Assembly: GCA_001563995.1 (NCBI GenBank)
Contig: LKMV01000013.1
Span: 1-15,201, forward strand
Length of the DNA stretch: 15,201 nucleotides
From: Nanohaloarchaea archaeon PL-Br10_U2g16
GTDB taxonomy: Archaea > Nanohalarchaeota > Nanosalinia > Nanosalinales > Nanosalinaceae
Reading direction: 5' to 3'
Shown: positions 1-6,353 of the stretch, in pieces
How the letters are laid out: each line of letters starts with the position of its first letter
Numbering within the stretch: the stretch's first letter is position 1
Position numbers and translations under genes: made by a program
Notes under the pieces: generated by a model
Told to the model about the DNA's origin: nothing
The model's input: the letters and a program-made list of their open reading frames with translations, nothing else
The model's database searches: none

Positions 1-134
1 CATTCTGCACTTCCTCGTTCTCCGTCTAGGAAGTCTGAGAATTCGTCTGTCTGACCGGTAAGTATCGCTACCACGATTACTGCAGCAATGATTATAATGG
101 TCGCAACTAACAGTACCTCGATCGTCTTATCCAA
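1..134 (-). CDS. Pilin-like or single-span membrane protein, N-terminal part (runs off the window)
   Basis: The visible 44 residues begin with a short charged stretch (MDKTIEVL), followed by an unbroken hydrophobic segment at about residues 7-25 rich in Val, Ile and Ala. An acidic, extracellular-looking stretch (TGQTDEFSDFLDGERG) comes next. This layout is seen in archaeal type IV pilin-like proteins and in simple single-span membrane proteins. A clear class III signal-peptide cleavage site is not obvious, so 'pilin-like' describes the shape only. The start is a TTG at 134-132. A TGA lies directly upstream in frame, and a GGTGG Shine-Dalgarno site (140-144) is spaced five bases away. No ATG is available. 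The C-terminal part lies outside the window, so the function stays open. Confidence 0.5.
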   Translation of the reverse strand, partial: MDKTIEVLLVATIIIIAAVIVVAILTGQTDEFSDFLDGERGSAE

Positions 135-173
135 TCAAACCACCAACTCCCATACAGAAATCTTTGGAGTTCC

Positions 174-183
174 CGAATAAAAA
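174..183 (-). promoter_or_regulatory. Possible TATA element for the pilin-like gene
   Basis: On the minus strand this reads as an A/T-rich TTTTTATTC-like box about 40 bases before the TTG start. That spacing would give a short leader containing the GGTGG Shine-Dalgarno site. The match to an archaeal TATA box is only fair. Confidence 0.25.
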
Positions 184-215
184 TGGATGGGTGAATCGGA
201 GATTCCCAGAAACAG

Positions 216-225
216 TTAAATATAA
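216..225 (+). promoter_or_regulatory. TATA box for the first PIN toxin-antitoxin pair
   Basis: TTAAATATAA is a good archaeal TATA element centred near 221. A start about 25 bases downstream would fall near 246, giving a leader of about ten bases before the ATG at 257. This is one reason to prefer that ATG over the upstream TTG at 164. Confidence 0.5.
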
Positions 226-256
226 GACAGTAATTGAAGAGTTATTATTTGTGAGG

Positions 257-400
257 ATGAGTATCTACGCAGATGACGTGGCAGAGTTCACTAGGAAACG
301 TAAAGCTGGGAAAAAGCTAGGAGATGTGCTGGCTGGAAGATTTTCAGGTTTAGAGCTAGATTCTGTAGAAGAAGTTAGAAAACTAAGGGAAAGGAAATGA
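257..400 (+). CDS. Small VapB-like antitoxin
   Basis: This is a 47-residue protein with a short beta-strand-like start (MSIYADDV) and a basic helix (EFTRKRKAGKKLGDVLAGRF). An acidic, charged tail follows. The shape fits a ribbon-helix-helix VapB-type antitoxin, but no family signature is decisive. Its identity rests mainly on the position: its stop overlaps the start of the PIN toxin gene in an ATGA (397-400), so translation is coupled. The frame stays open up to a TTG at 164, which would give 78 residues. The ATG at 257 is preferred because the TATA box at 216-225 lies inside the longer version. Antitoxin and toxin are expected to form a complex that represses this promoter, as in known VapBC pairs. 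No clear operator palindrome was seen. Confidence 0.6.
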   Translation: MSIYADDVAEFTRKRKAGKKLGDVLAGRFSGLELDSVEEVRKLRERK

Positions 401-792
401 AAGTTTTTGCAGACTCTAACATCATAATTGCAGTACTGACAGAAGAAGATGAGAGATTTACTGAAGCTAAAAGACTTCTAAATTCTGATCATAAAATTAT
501 TACTTCGATGCTTAATTTAATGGAAGTAAGATCAGTCCTTTCAAAAAAGAAGAACCTCGAAAGGGAGGAAATAGAAAAGGCGGAGCAAGACATAATAGAA
601 TTTTCTGACATAGTTATACCGGATTCCTCGGATTTTTTGGAAGCAAACAAAATCCAGAAAGACAGCTATACATATCCTTTAGATAGCCTGATAATGGCTT
701 TGGCGAAGAATTCAGGCGCAAAACTAGCCAGCTTTGATACAGAGATGATACAAAATGGCGCCGAATCCCCAGGAGAAATCCTTGGACGATAA
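397..792 (+). CDS. vapC: PIN-domain ribonuclease toxin, VapC family
   Basis: This 131-residue protein is the usual VapC length and spans one PIN domain. The acidic metal-site residues are in order: D6 in the N-terminal strand (FADSN), E43 (LMEV), D96 (PLDSLIMA) and D114 (SFDTEM). All four are present, so the nuclease looks intact. VapC enzymes are magnesium-dependent endoribonucleases that cut tRNA or rRNA and slow growth when free of antitoxin; the target here cannot be predicted. The gene overlaps the upstream antitoxin by four bases, the normal antitoxin-first order. It is visibly more A/T-rich than the neighbouring deaminase gene, which fits mobile toxin-antitoxin material. Confidence 0.88.
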   Translation: MKVFADSNIIIAVLTEEDERFTEAKRLLNSDHKIITSMLNLMEVRSVLSKKKNLEREEIEKAEQDIIEFSDIVIPDSSDFLEANKIQKDSYTYPLDSLIMALAKNSGAKLASFDTEMIQNGAESPGEILGR

Positions 793-800
793 TTTAATAT
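790..800 (+). promoter_or_regulatory. TATA box of the deaminase gene, leaderless start
   Basis: TAATTTAATAT is centred about 25 bases before the ATG at 821, so transcription would begin at or next to the start codon. No Shine-Dalgarno site is present. The box overlaps the last codon and stop of the upstream toxin gene. Confidence 0.55.
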
Positions 801-820
801 TCATTTCTCTAAAGTAACAT

Positions 821-2092
821 ATGATACTAGAAAACATCCGCTACCTCGTTACACAGAACCGAGAAAGGGATGTGATCGAGAACGCTGACGTTCGGGTTGT
901 GGAGGACCGTATCGCCGAGGTAGGACGGAACCTCTCCCATCCGGATGAACATAGGATCGACTGCTCGGACCGTATCGTGATGCCCGGGCTGATCAACGCC
1001 CATACACATGTTCCGATGGCGCTGTTCAGAGGGATATCCGACAATAAGAACCTACAGGACTGGCTGCACGAGGATATCTTCCCGGCAGAGGAAAAGATGG
1101 ACGGAGAAGATGTATATCTCGGGTCTTTACTTGGAACAACGGAGATGCTGGAGTCAGGCACTACATGTTTCAACGAGATGTACTTTAAGACGGACAGGAT
1201 AGCAGAAGCAGTGGAAGACACCGGGATTAGAGCAGTGCTTGCCAGAGGCGTGATGGATATAGAGGAAAGTATAGACGAACAGCTGGAGAAAGCCACGTTA
1301 TTCGTGGAGAACTACAGAGACCACGAAAGGATAAACACAGCGATAGCTCCACACGCTATCTACACATGCTCAAAAGATCTTCTAAGGCTATCCAAAAAGT
1401 ATGCCGAGGCTTACAACGTTCCTTACCATATCCATGTCTCAGAGACAGTAAAAGAGAACAAAGACTCAAGAGAGGAGCATGGAAAGACACCGGTAGAGTA
1501 CCTGGAGTCGGAAGGCCTACTTGACAGTTCAGTTGTAACAGCTCACTGCACATGGTTGACAGAAAGAGACAGAAACATCCTCTCGGAAAGGGATGTCTCC
1601 GTGGCCCACAACCCTGCTGCAAACCTGAAGCTGGGATCAGGTATCGCTGATTTGAACAGGATGAAGGAAGCAGGGATAAACACCGGCCTAGGGACTGACG
1701 GATCGGCGTCCAACAACTCCTTGAACATGTTCCAGGAAATGAAGCTGGCAGGACTGCTCCATAAGAGAAACGACCCTACAGAGATCACGGAACAGGATAT
1801 ACTTGACATGGCAACGGTAAACAGCGCCAAAGCGTTAGACATGGAGGAAGAGATAGGCTCTATCGAGGAAGGAAAGAAGGCCGACCTCGTGATGATTGAT
1901 ATCGAGGATGTTTCAATGAACCCTATATACGGTGATAGAGGTCTGATCTCCAACCTTGTATACTCCTTCAACGGAGATGTATCAGAGGTGCTGGTAGACG
2001 GCCAGCTAGTGGTGGAAAACGGAAGATGTACAGAAGTCAACCATGAGAAGATTGTTGAAGCAGTGAACGAAAGGGTAGAGAAGTTTGGATAG
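821..2092 (+). CDS. mtaD: 5'-methylthioadenosine / S-adenosylhomocysteine deaminase
   Basis: This 423-residue enzyme belongs to the metal-dependent amidohydrolase family. It converts methylthioadenosine or S-adenosylhomocysteine to the inosine form plus ammonia, clearing by-products of SAM-dependent reactions in the cytosol. Expected motifs are intact: the H-x-H metal pair at H61 and H63 (GLINAHTHVPMALFRG), substrate-binding E90 after the WL signature, H178 (APHAIYTCS), H205 and E208 (HIHVSET), and metal-ligand D293 (GTDGSASNNSLNMF). Length and motif order match characterised MtaD/SAH deaminases. Related amidohydrolases act on guanine or chlorinated triazines, but the HIHVSET and GTDGSASNN blocks favour MtaD. 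It is a single gene with its own leaderless promoter. It separates two toxin-antitoxin pairs and has no methionine-salvage neighbours in the window. Confidence 0.88.
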   Translation: MILENIRYLVTQNRERDVIENADVRVVEDRIAEVGRNLSHPDEHRIDCSDRIVMPGLINAHTHVPMALFRGISDNKNLQDWLHEDIFPAEEKMDGEDVYLGSLLGTTEMLESGTTCFNEMYFKTDRIAEAVEDTGIRAVLARGVMDIEESIDEQLEKATLFVENYRDHERINTAIAPHAIYTCSKDLLRLSKKYAEAYNVPYHIHVSETVKENKDSREEHGKTPVEYLESEGLLDSSVVTAHCTWLTERDRNILSERDVSVAHNPAANLKLGSGIADLNRMKEAGINTGLGTDGSASNNSLNMFQEMKLAGLLHKRNDPTEITEQDILDMATVNSAKALDMEEEIGSIEEGKKADLVMIDIEDVSMNPIYGDRGLISNLVYSFNGDVSEVLVDGQLVVENGRCTEVNHEKIVEAVNERVEKFG

Positions 2093-2111
2093 TTTTCTAA
2101 AAAATCATTAG

Positions 2112-2135
2112 TTTTTTATTACTTCTGTAATAAAA
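2112..2135 (+). promoter_or_regulatory. Promoter with embedded inverted-repeat operator for the toxin-first module
   Basis: A perfect 9-base inverted repeat, TTTTATTAC / GTAATAAAA, occupies 2114-2122 and 2127-2135 with a four-base spacer. Its left arm overlaps the only TATA-like box (about 2112-2120), which lies about 25 bases before the ATG at 2144. The repeat therefore covers both the box and the expected start of a leaderless transcript. A partial third copy of the half-site (GTAAT) sits at 2137-2141. This is where a ribbon-helix-helix antitoxin would be expected to bind and repress its own operon. It could also act as an A/T-rich transcript end for the deaminase gene. Confidence 0.5.
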
Positions 2136-2143
2136 TGTAATAC

Positions 2144-2647
2144 ATGGTTGATGTGGTGTTTGATGCTTCAGCCCTAATACTGACAGCAAAAATAGGGCTC
2201 CTTAAAGAAATCTCTCATGAAATTAATATCCACAGTACAGAAACGATCTACGAAGAAGCGACAAGAGCCGAAACTTACGATGCTAAGCTTATCCACCAGA
2301 GATCAAAGAGCGGTAAGTTGGTTACTGAAAAGATTCCGGATAAAGTTACTGAAAAGATAATGGAGGATTTTAATATTGACAGAGGAGAAGCATCAGCAAT
2401 AGCATATCAGAGAAACTCAGATATTAATATAGTTGCAACAGACGACAAACAAGCTATCAACACCTGCAAGATCCTAGATATAAAATTCACGACAACCCTA
2501 AGATTGCTTGAAAGAACATACGAAAAAGAAATTATATCTGAGGAAAAAGCTCTTGCCAAACTGAAAGAGCTGGACCGATACGGATGGTACAAAGAAAATC
2601 AGATCAAAACCATAGAACATAATATAAGAGGTGGAAAAAACCAATGA
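2144..2647 (+). CDS. PIN-domain protein of the DUF3368 type, probable toxin
   Basis: This is a 167-residue PIN-like protein. The N-terminal strand carries D7 in VFDASAL. A central acidic helix contains E37/E38. The DUF3368-type signature DRGEASAIAYQ (E82) follows, then TDDKQA with D100 and D101. These supply the metal-binding carboxylates of a nuclease. Proteins of this family commonly sit next to UPF0175 genes and are treated as VapC-like toxins. Here the toxin comes first and its stop overlaps the next start (ATGA at 2644-2647), the reverse of the order at 257-792. The start codon follows a leaderless promoter with a palindrome. RNase activity is inferred from the family; the target is unknown. 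Confidence 0.8.
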   Translation: MVDVVFDASALILTAKIGLLKEISHEINIHSTETIYEEATRAETYDAKLIHQRSKSGKLVTEKIPDKVTEKIMEDFNIDRGEASAIAYQRNSDINIVATDDKQAINTCKILDIKFTTTLRLLERTYEKEIISEEKALAKLKELDRYGWYKENQIKTIEHNIRGGKNQ

Positions 2648-2940
2648 ATGACGTTGTAAGCTTCAGACTGTCCGAAAGAGAAGAAGAAATTATAGAGAGT
2701 ATAGCCAATGAAGAAGAAAAAGACAAATCAGAAGTAGCTAGGGAGCTGATAGGCTATGGCGAAACATTTAGAGCGATAAAAAAGTTTAAGAAAGGACAAA
2801 TATCCGTAGGAAAGATGGCATCAGAACTAGAAATAACGGTAACAGAAGCCATGAGCCTATTAACCGAACTAGGCATAGATTCAGGCATAACACAGGAAGA
2901 CCAAGTGGAAGCTAGAGGAAACCTTAAGGAAGCATGGTAA
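2644..2940 (+). CDS. Antitoxin joining ribbon-helix-helix and UPF0175-like helix-turn-helix parts
   Basis: This 98-residue protein appears to have two DNA-binding segments. Residues 3-38 look like a ribbon-helix-helix: the strand VVSFRLS, then helix EREEEIIESIANEE and helix KSEVARELIGYG. Residues about 42-78 resemble the UPF0175 helix-turn-helix, with the signature KKGQISVGKMASELEITVTEAMSLLTELGI. An acidic tail follows. UPF0175 proteins are the usual partners of DUF3368 toxins, and the four-base overlap with the toxin gene supports this pairing. The likely role is to neutralise the toxin and repress the promoter at 2112-2135. The two-part build may let one dimer hold the palindrome while the other segment contacts the toxin; that last point is inference. 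Confidence 0.75.
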   Translation: MNDVVSFRLSEREEEIIESIANEEEKDKSEVARELIGYGETFRAIKKFKKGQISVGKMASELEITVTEAMSLLTELGIDSGITQEDQVEARGNLKEAW

Positions 2941-2994
2941 AAGCATCAGCGCTAGTAATAATAGCGACTAATCCATGAAATAGTAAACGATTAA

Positions 2995-4113
2995 TCAAGT
3001 ATTCACGCTCCTCAGATCGATTCTATCGTTATCTATCCTTTTAATCCCGTCTTTGTCCCTTTTGATCTGGCGGAACTGTCTGTGTTGATCGTTCTCCAGT
3101 AAAGTAATTGCTTCTCCTTTCTCTCCCTGTCTGCCTGCCCTTCCTACCCTGTGAGTGTAGGTGTCCGCAGTATCAGGCACATCATAGTTAAAGACATGTG
3201 TGATATCGTCGATATGTAGGCCTCTAGCAGCTACATCGGTCGCAACGATAACGTTGAACTCTCCGTTCTCAAAACGTTCCACAGTTTTCTCCCTCTGGTT
3301 CTGTGACATGTCGCCGTTCAACGTCTCCGCATCGATACCGTTCTTCTTCAGCTTATCCGTCAGCCACCGGGTCGTTGCCTTTGTCCGGCAGAACACGATG
3401 GAGAGATCCCTCTTCCTTACCTTCAGAAGCGTGTAAAGCATTGAAAGCTTTCTGTTCTCATCCACGTCGATGTAATACTCGTTCAGGTTTCTGGTATGGT
3501 GGCTCTTCTTAATCCTGATCGTCTCAGGCTCGATATCGTACCTGTCCACCATCTTCTTCAGCTTTCCGGGTATCGTAGCTCCGAACAGTAGGTTCTGTCG
3601 CTCATCCGGACAGAAACCAATTATCTGCTCCAGCTCATCCTGGAACCCCATATCCATCATCTTGTCAGCCTCGTCCAGCACAAAGTAATCAAGAACGTCT
3701 ACATCAACCTTACCTTGTTTGAGTAGATCCAACACCCTTCCAGGGGTGCCGACAACTATAGAAGACTTCTTAGCTCCCTGGATCTGTGGCTCGTAATCCA
3801 CCCCTCCGTAGATAGTCACAGTGCCTACATCTGTTCCTTCAGTAGCTTTCTCTATCTCAGCTGTTATCTGCTTCGCCAGCTCACGCGTTGGAGACAGAAC
3901 AAGCGCCTGTGTCTTATCGCCTTTTACATTATTGATTATAGGAAGGGAGAACGCAAAAGTCTTACCTGATCCGGTCTCCGACTCCACCAGAAGATCTTTT
4001 CCATCGAAAATCTTGGGAATAGACTTCTGCTGGACCTCTGTAGGCTCCGTTATACCATGTTTTTCCAAATTCTGTACAATATTCTTCTTAATACCTAAAT
4101 TCTTGAAACTCAT
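2995..4113 (-). CDS. DEAD-box ATP-dependent RNA helicase
   Basis: This is a compact 372-residue helicase with little beyond the two RecA-like core domains. The motifs are nearly all present: a Q-motif region (TEPTEVQQKSIP, residues 22-33), motif I ETGSGKT (46-52), Ia PTRELA (75-80), TPGR (123-126), motif II DEAD (147-150), motif IV IVFCRTK (239-245), motif V ATDVAARGLHIDDI (291-304) and motif VI HRVGRAGR (321-328). Motif III reads GAT (178-180) instead of the common SAT. These enzymes unwind short RNA duplexes or remodel RNA-protein complexes in the cytosol, for example in ribosome assembly or RNA decay. With no accessory domain the specific role cannot be assigned. The gene has its own promoter and converges with the toxin-antitoxin module across a short gap. 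Confidence 0.93.
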   Translation of the reverse strand: MSFKNLGIKKNIVQNLEKHGITEPTEVQQKSIPKIFDGKDLLVESETGSGKTFAFSLPIINNVKGDKTQALVLSPTRELAKQITAEIEKATEGTDVGTVTIYGGVDYEPQIQGAKKSSIVVGTPGRVLDLLKQGKVDVDVLDYFVLDEADKMMDMGFQDELEQIIGFCPDERQNLLFGATIPGKLKKMVDRYDIEPETIRIKKSHHTRNLNEYYIDVDENRKLSMLYTLLKVRKRDLSIVFCRTKATTRWLTDKLKKNGIDAETLNGDMSQNQREKTVERFENGEFNVIVATDVAARGLHIDDITHVFNYDVPDTADTYTHRVGRAGRQGEKGEAITLLENDQHRQFRQIKRDKDGIKRIDNDRIDLRSVNT

Positions 4114-4129
4114 CTAAAAACTCACATCT

Positions 4130-4139
4130 GTTTATAAAG
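4130..4139 (-). promoter_or_regulatory. TATA box of the DEAD-box helicase gene
   Basis: TTTATAAA (4131-4138) is a strong TATA element on the minus strand. It is centred about 22 bases before the ATG at 4113, so the transcript should be leaderless or nearly so. The upstream operon ends only about 20 bases away at 4159. Confidence 0.6.
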
Positions 4140-4158
4140 AAATATTAGAAGGGAACTC

Positions 4159-4932
4159 TTATATCGACCCATTCTCTCTAAACTTCTTTGCTTTGAATCC
4201 AACCATTCCATCGTAGCCTGTTGTAGACATTAACACAGGGTAAAACTCCTCCTGAGCCTCAATCCGATCGGAGCCGTTGATGGCATATGTTTCCCCTTCT
4301 TCTACTTTCTTGAAGTTTTCCTTGGTAAACTGGTATCCTGAACCTTCTACCCTATCATATATCTCAAACATTTCAGGCTTCGAACTGTTGCCCGTATCCC
4401 CTTCTATTATGTCGTTTGCCTTCAAAAACTGCTTTGTCAATCTATAAGCATTCCTTATCGCCCCTTCAGAACCCGTATAACCGCATTCTACAGATACCCT
4501 TTTGCAATCCGGAATATTAACCTTTACCTCGGAACTTATATCAGCAAGGTATTTTACACCTATTTTTCCAGTTTGCTTCTTTATAGTGTCCGAATCTTCC
4601 GCCATTATAACAAAAACTTCGTCCGTAGAGTAGGATGAATGGATATCAAGAGCGACAGTTCCTTTCAGCTCTCTTTGAAGTTTTTTAGCCAATCTTTTTT
4701 CATGAGTTTCATCGCCATCTGAAGGAAATACACGGTTTAAATCCTCATCTATATGGTTTTTGTCTTGGTTCAAAGCCTTTTCGTTAGCCAAGATAAACTT
4801 TACAGGTTTTTTGAATTCAAGATCTTCATTTATCACCCTATCCATTGCGTACTTACCACAAGGCTCATTACCGTGAAGGCACGTAAGTACAACGTATTCA
4901 GCTTCGCCTTCACCAAACTTTCTAACCTTCAT
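4159..4932 (-). CDS. Aspartoacylase / succinylglutamate desuccinylase-like zinc hydrolase (paralogue 1)
   Basis: This 257-residue protein is of the AstE/AspA branch of zinc carboxypeptidase-like enzymes, which cleave the amide bond of N-acyl amino acids. The zinc motif H-x-x-E is H20 and E23 in CLHGNEPCG. The substrate-carboxylate pair is N66-R67 in DLNRVF. The third zinc ligand is H98 in LDIHSS, and the probable catalytic glutamate is E149 in SVECG. All core residues are present. The C-terminal beta-rich part includes EFYPVLMSTTGYDGMVGFKAKK-like sequence shared with the plus-strand paralogue. The gene begins in the stop of the upstream ligase gene (TGATG at 4930-4934), so both are made from one message. 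The substrate is unknown; the partners suggest an amide made by the ligases. Confidence 0.78.
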   Translation of the reverse strand: MKVRKFGEGEAEYVVLTCLHGNEPCGKYAMDRVINEDLEFKKPVKFILANEKALNQDKNHIDEDLNRVFPSDGDETHEKRLAKKLQRELKGTVALDIHSSYSTDEVFVIMAEDSDTIKKQTGKIGVKYLADISSEVKVNIPDCKRVSVECGYTGSEGAIRNAYRLTKQFLKANDIIEGDTGNSSKPEMFEIYDRVEGSGYQFTKENFKKVEEGETYAINGSDRIEAQEEFYPVLMSTTGYDGMVGFKAKKFRENGSI

Positions 4933-6329
4933 CAGAGCACCTCCCTATCCATTTGGTTTTTTATTGCGTTATAAAGCGCATTTTCACCAGTAATATCTTT
5001 CTCTAACTGCTCAGAGTACAAATCCCGGAGTTCATCAGCCGGAGTTTCCATCCTGTCTACCCTATCATAAAGGACATCCAAATATTCAGAACCGTCTATG
5101 CCCGCATTTCTAAGGCCTTCTTCTGCCTTAAGAAGTTCATTTCTTACAGCCTCGTCTGCTTGGATCAGATCTCCATTTGAAGAGTACATCTTTGTGTCTA
5201 ATCCATTATACATAGCTGCGGAACGGTTCCTGTTTACCTTCTCAATATCCATAAGATCCTCTTCCATGTTTTCAGGCACCTCTATATCCCGCATAGTTCC
5301 TTCAGATTCTGCCTCAAATAAGATCCTGCCTATGTAAAATGCATGTATGGCTGCATCTTCCTCAGGAGTAGGCTGTGTCGAAGGAATCCTGTACTCCACT
5401 AGTAGCTCATCTGAAACACCCTCACCTTCTGCTGCTTTTATTCTCGCGTCTTTCCAGTACATACCCTCACCTATATCCAAAGCATAATCTTCCATAACTT
5501 CTCCATTAAGTATGTGAGGCCTATCTTTCATTCCTTCAACAAAGTCGTCATAATCGTCCCAATAACTTTCTATACGCCCTACACCAAGCTCTTCATCGAA
5601 GCTTTCTCTATCATCATGTGAAATCTCCCACATCTGCATCCTGGTATCATCGAACCCTAGGTCATCCCCATCGACAAATGAAGAGTTGGCTGAAACTGCT
5701 GCAACAAAAGGTGAAACTTGGTAGCCGATGTTTGCAAGGTATACCGCTGTGTCTAACTCATCTACCTGAAGATTTAGCTGGGTCGAACAGATAATCCCTG
5801 CAATATCAGAGTTCCTTGGATCAACCGTATTCTCTCTACCGAACTCGTCTATGACATCTTCATTCCTTAATTCATCATACTTTTGAGGAACCAACTGATA
5901 CTTCTCCTCATTGCCTTTCTTGATGCTTTCTGGAGCTACAAAAGGATTGGTGCCCAATCTTAATTTTGAAACATCTAACTGATCAAGCTCGTCCTTCAGA
6001 TCTTCCTCGACTAATTCCAAGGACCTATGTATCTGTGCAACATTCTTAAGATCTCTTAACGGACCTACCGCAGCCTCACACATGCTGGCACCTACCTCCG
6101 ACTGTAAATTCTCATTATCTTCTATAATCTGGTCTCTGTCTTCCGCAGTTACCTGAGTTAGATCCTTGTAAATTAGAGGAAACTCTGTTTCAATACCAAT
6201 ATTAATACCTTCAGGTACTTCAAAATCCCTCTCCTTGACTTTTTCAGCCATTATATCAATTTGTCTATCCATTGCAATTTCTCTTTCCGGATCAAGAGGT
6301 TTTAAACTTTTTTCATCCATTTTGCTCAT
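4932..6329 (-). CDS. GCS2-type carboxylate-amine ligase, paralogue B
   Basis: This 465-residue protein resembles the glutamate-cysteine ligase family 2 fold (YbdK and haloarchaeal GshA type), which joins a carboxylate to an amine using ATP. Visible landmarks are GIETEF (45-50, first catalytic acidic pair), E78 and E85 in a second acidic segment, GTNPF (126-130), CSTQLNLQVD (181-190, in place of the family's G-x-H-V-H-V strand) and WKDARIK (292-298). Then come VEYRIPSTQPTPEEDA (about 311-326) and NRNRSAAMYNGLD (366-378). The last two blocks match the family's C-terminal core. An N-terminal extension of about 40 residues is highly charged. The start has an AAAGGTG Shine-Dalgarno site, 24 bases after the preceding ligase stop. 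The fold is likely; the substrate is not known, and gamma-glutamylcysteine synthesis is only one possibility. Confidence 0.68.
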   Translation of the reverse strand: MSKMDEKSLKPLDPEREIAMDRQIDIMAEKVKERDFEVPEGINIGIETEFPLIYKDLTQVTAEDRDQIIEDNENLQSEVGASMCEAAVGPLRDLKNVAQIHRSLELVEEDLKDELDQLDVSKLRLGTNPFVAPESIKKGNEEKYQLVPQKYDELRNEDVIDEFGRENTVDPRNSDIAGIICSTQLNLQVDELDTAVYLANIGYQVSPFVAAVSANSSFVDGDDLGFDDTRMQMWEISHDDRESFDEELGVGRIESYWDDYDDFVEGMKDRPHILNGEVMEDYALDIGEGMYWKDARIKAAEGEGVSDELLVEYRIPSTQPTPEEDAAIHAFYIGRILFEAESEGTMRDIEVPENMEEDLMDIEKVNRNRSAAMYNGLDTKMYSSNGDLIQADEAVRNELLKAEEGLRNAGIDGSEYLDVLYDRVDRMETPADELRDLYSEQLEKDITGENALYNAIKNQMDREVL

Positions 6330-6353
6330 TTATCACACCTTTTAGCTTCCATC

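Noticed and set aside
164..256. Extended TTG start at 164 for the first antitoxin
   Set aside because: The TATA box at 216-225 lies inside the extension, and the extra 31 residues show no antitoxin-like pattern. The ATG at 257 is the simpler start, though the extension cannot be excluded.
257..792. Reading the 4159-8910 ligase/hydrolase cassette and the nearby toxin modules as one defence island
   Set aside because: The toxin modules are separated from the cassette by the deaminase and the helicase, and the cassette encodes no nuclease, sensor or membrane effector, so metabolism is the better explanation.
841..2040. Long minus-strand open frames opposite the deaminase gene (841-1296 and 1543-2040)
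   Set aside because: Both are shadows of a conserved amidohydrolase. Their translations are rich in Ser and Ile without domain motifs.
2950..2966. Small inverted repeat CGCTA-7-TAGCG between the antitoxin and helicase genes
   Set aside because: A five-base stem with a seven-base loop is too weak to call a terminator, and archaeal termination depends mainly on T-rich tracts.
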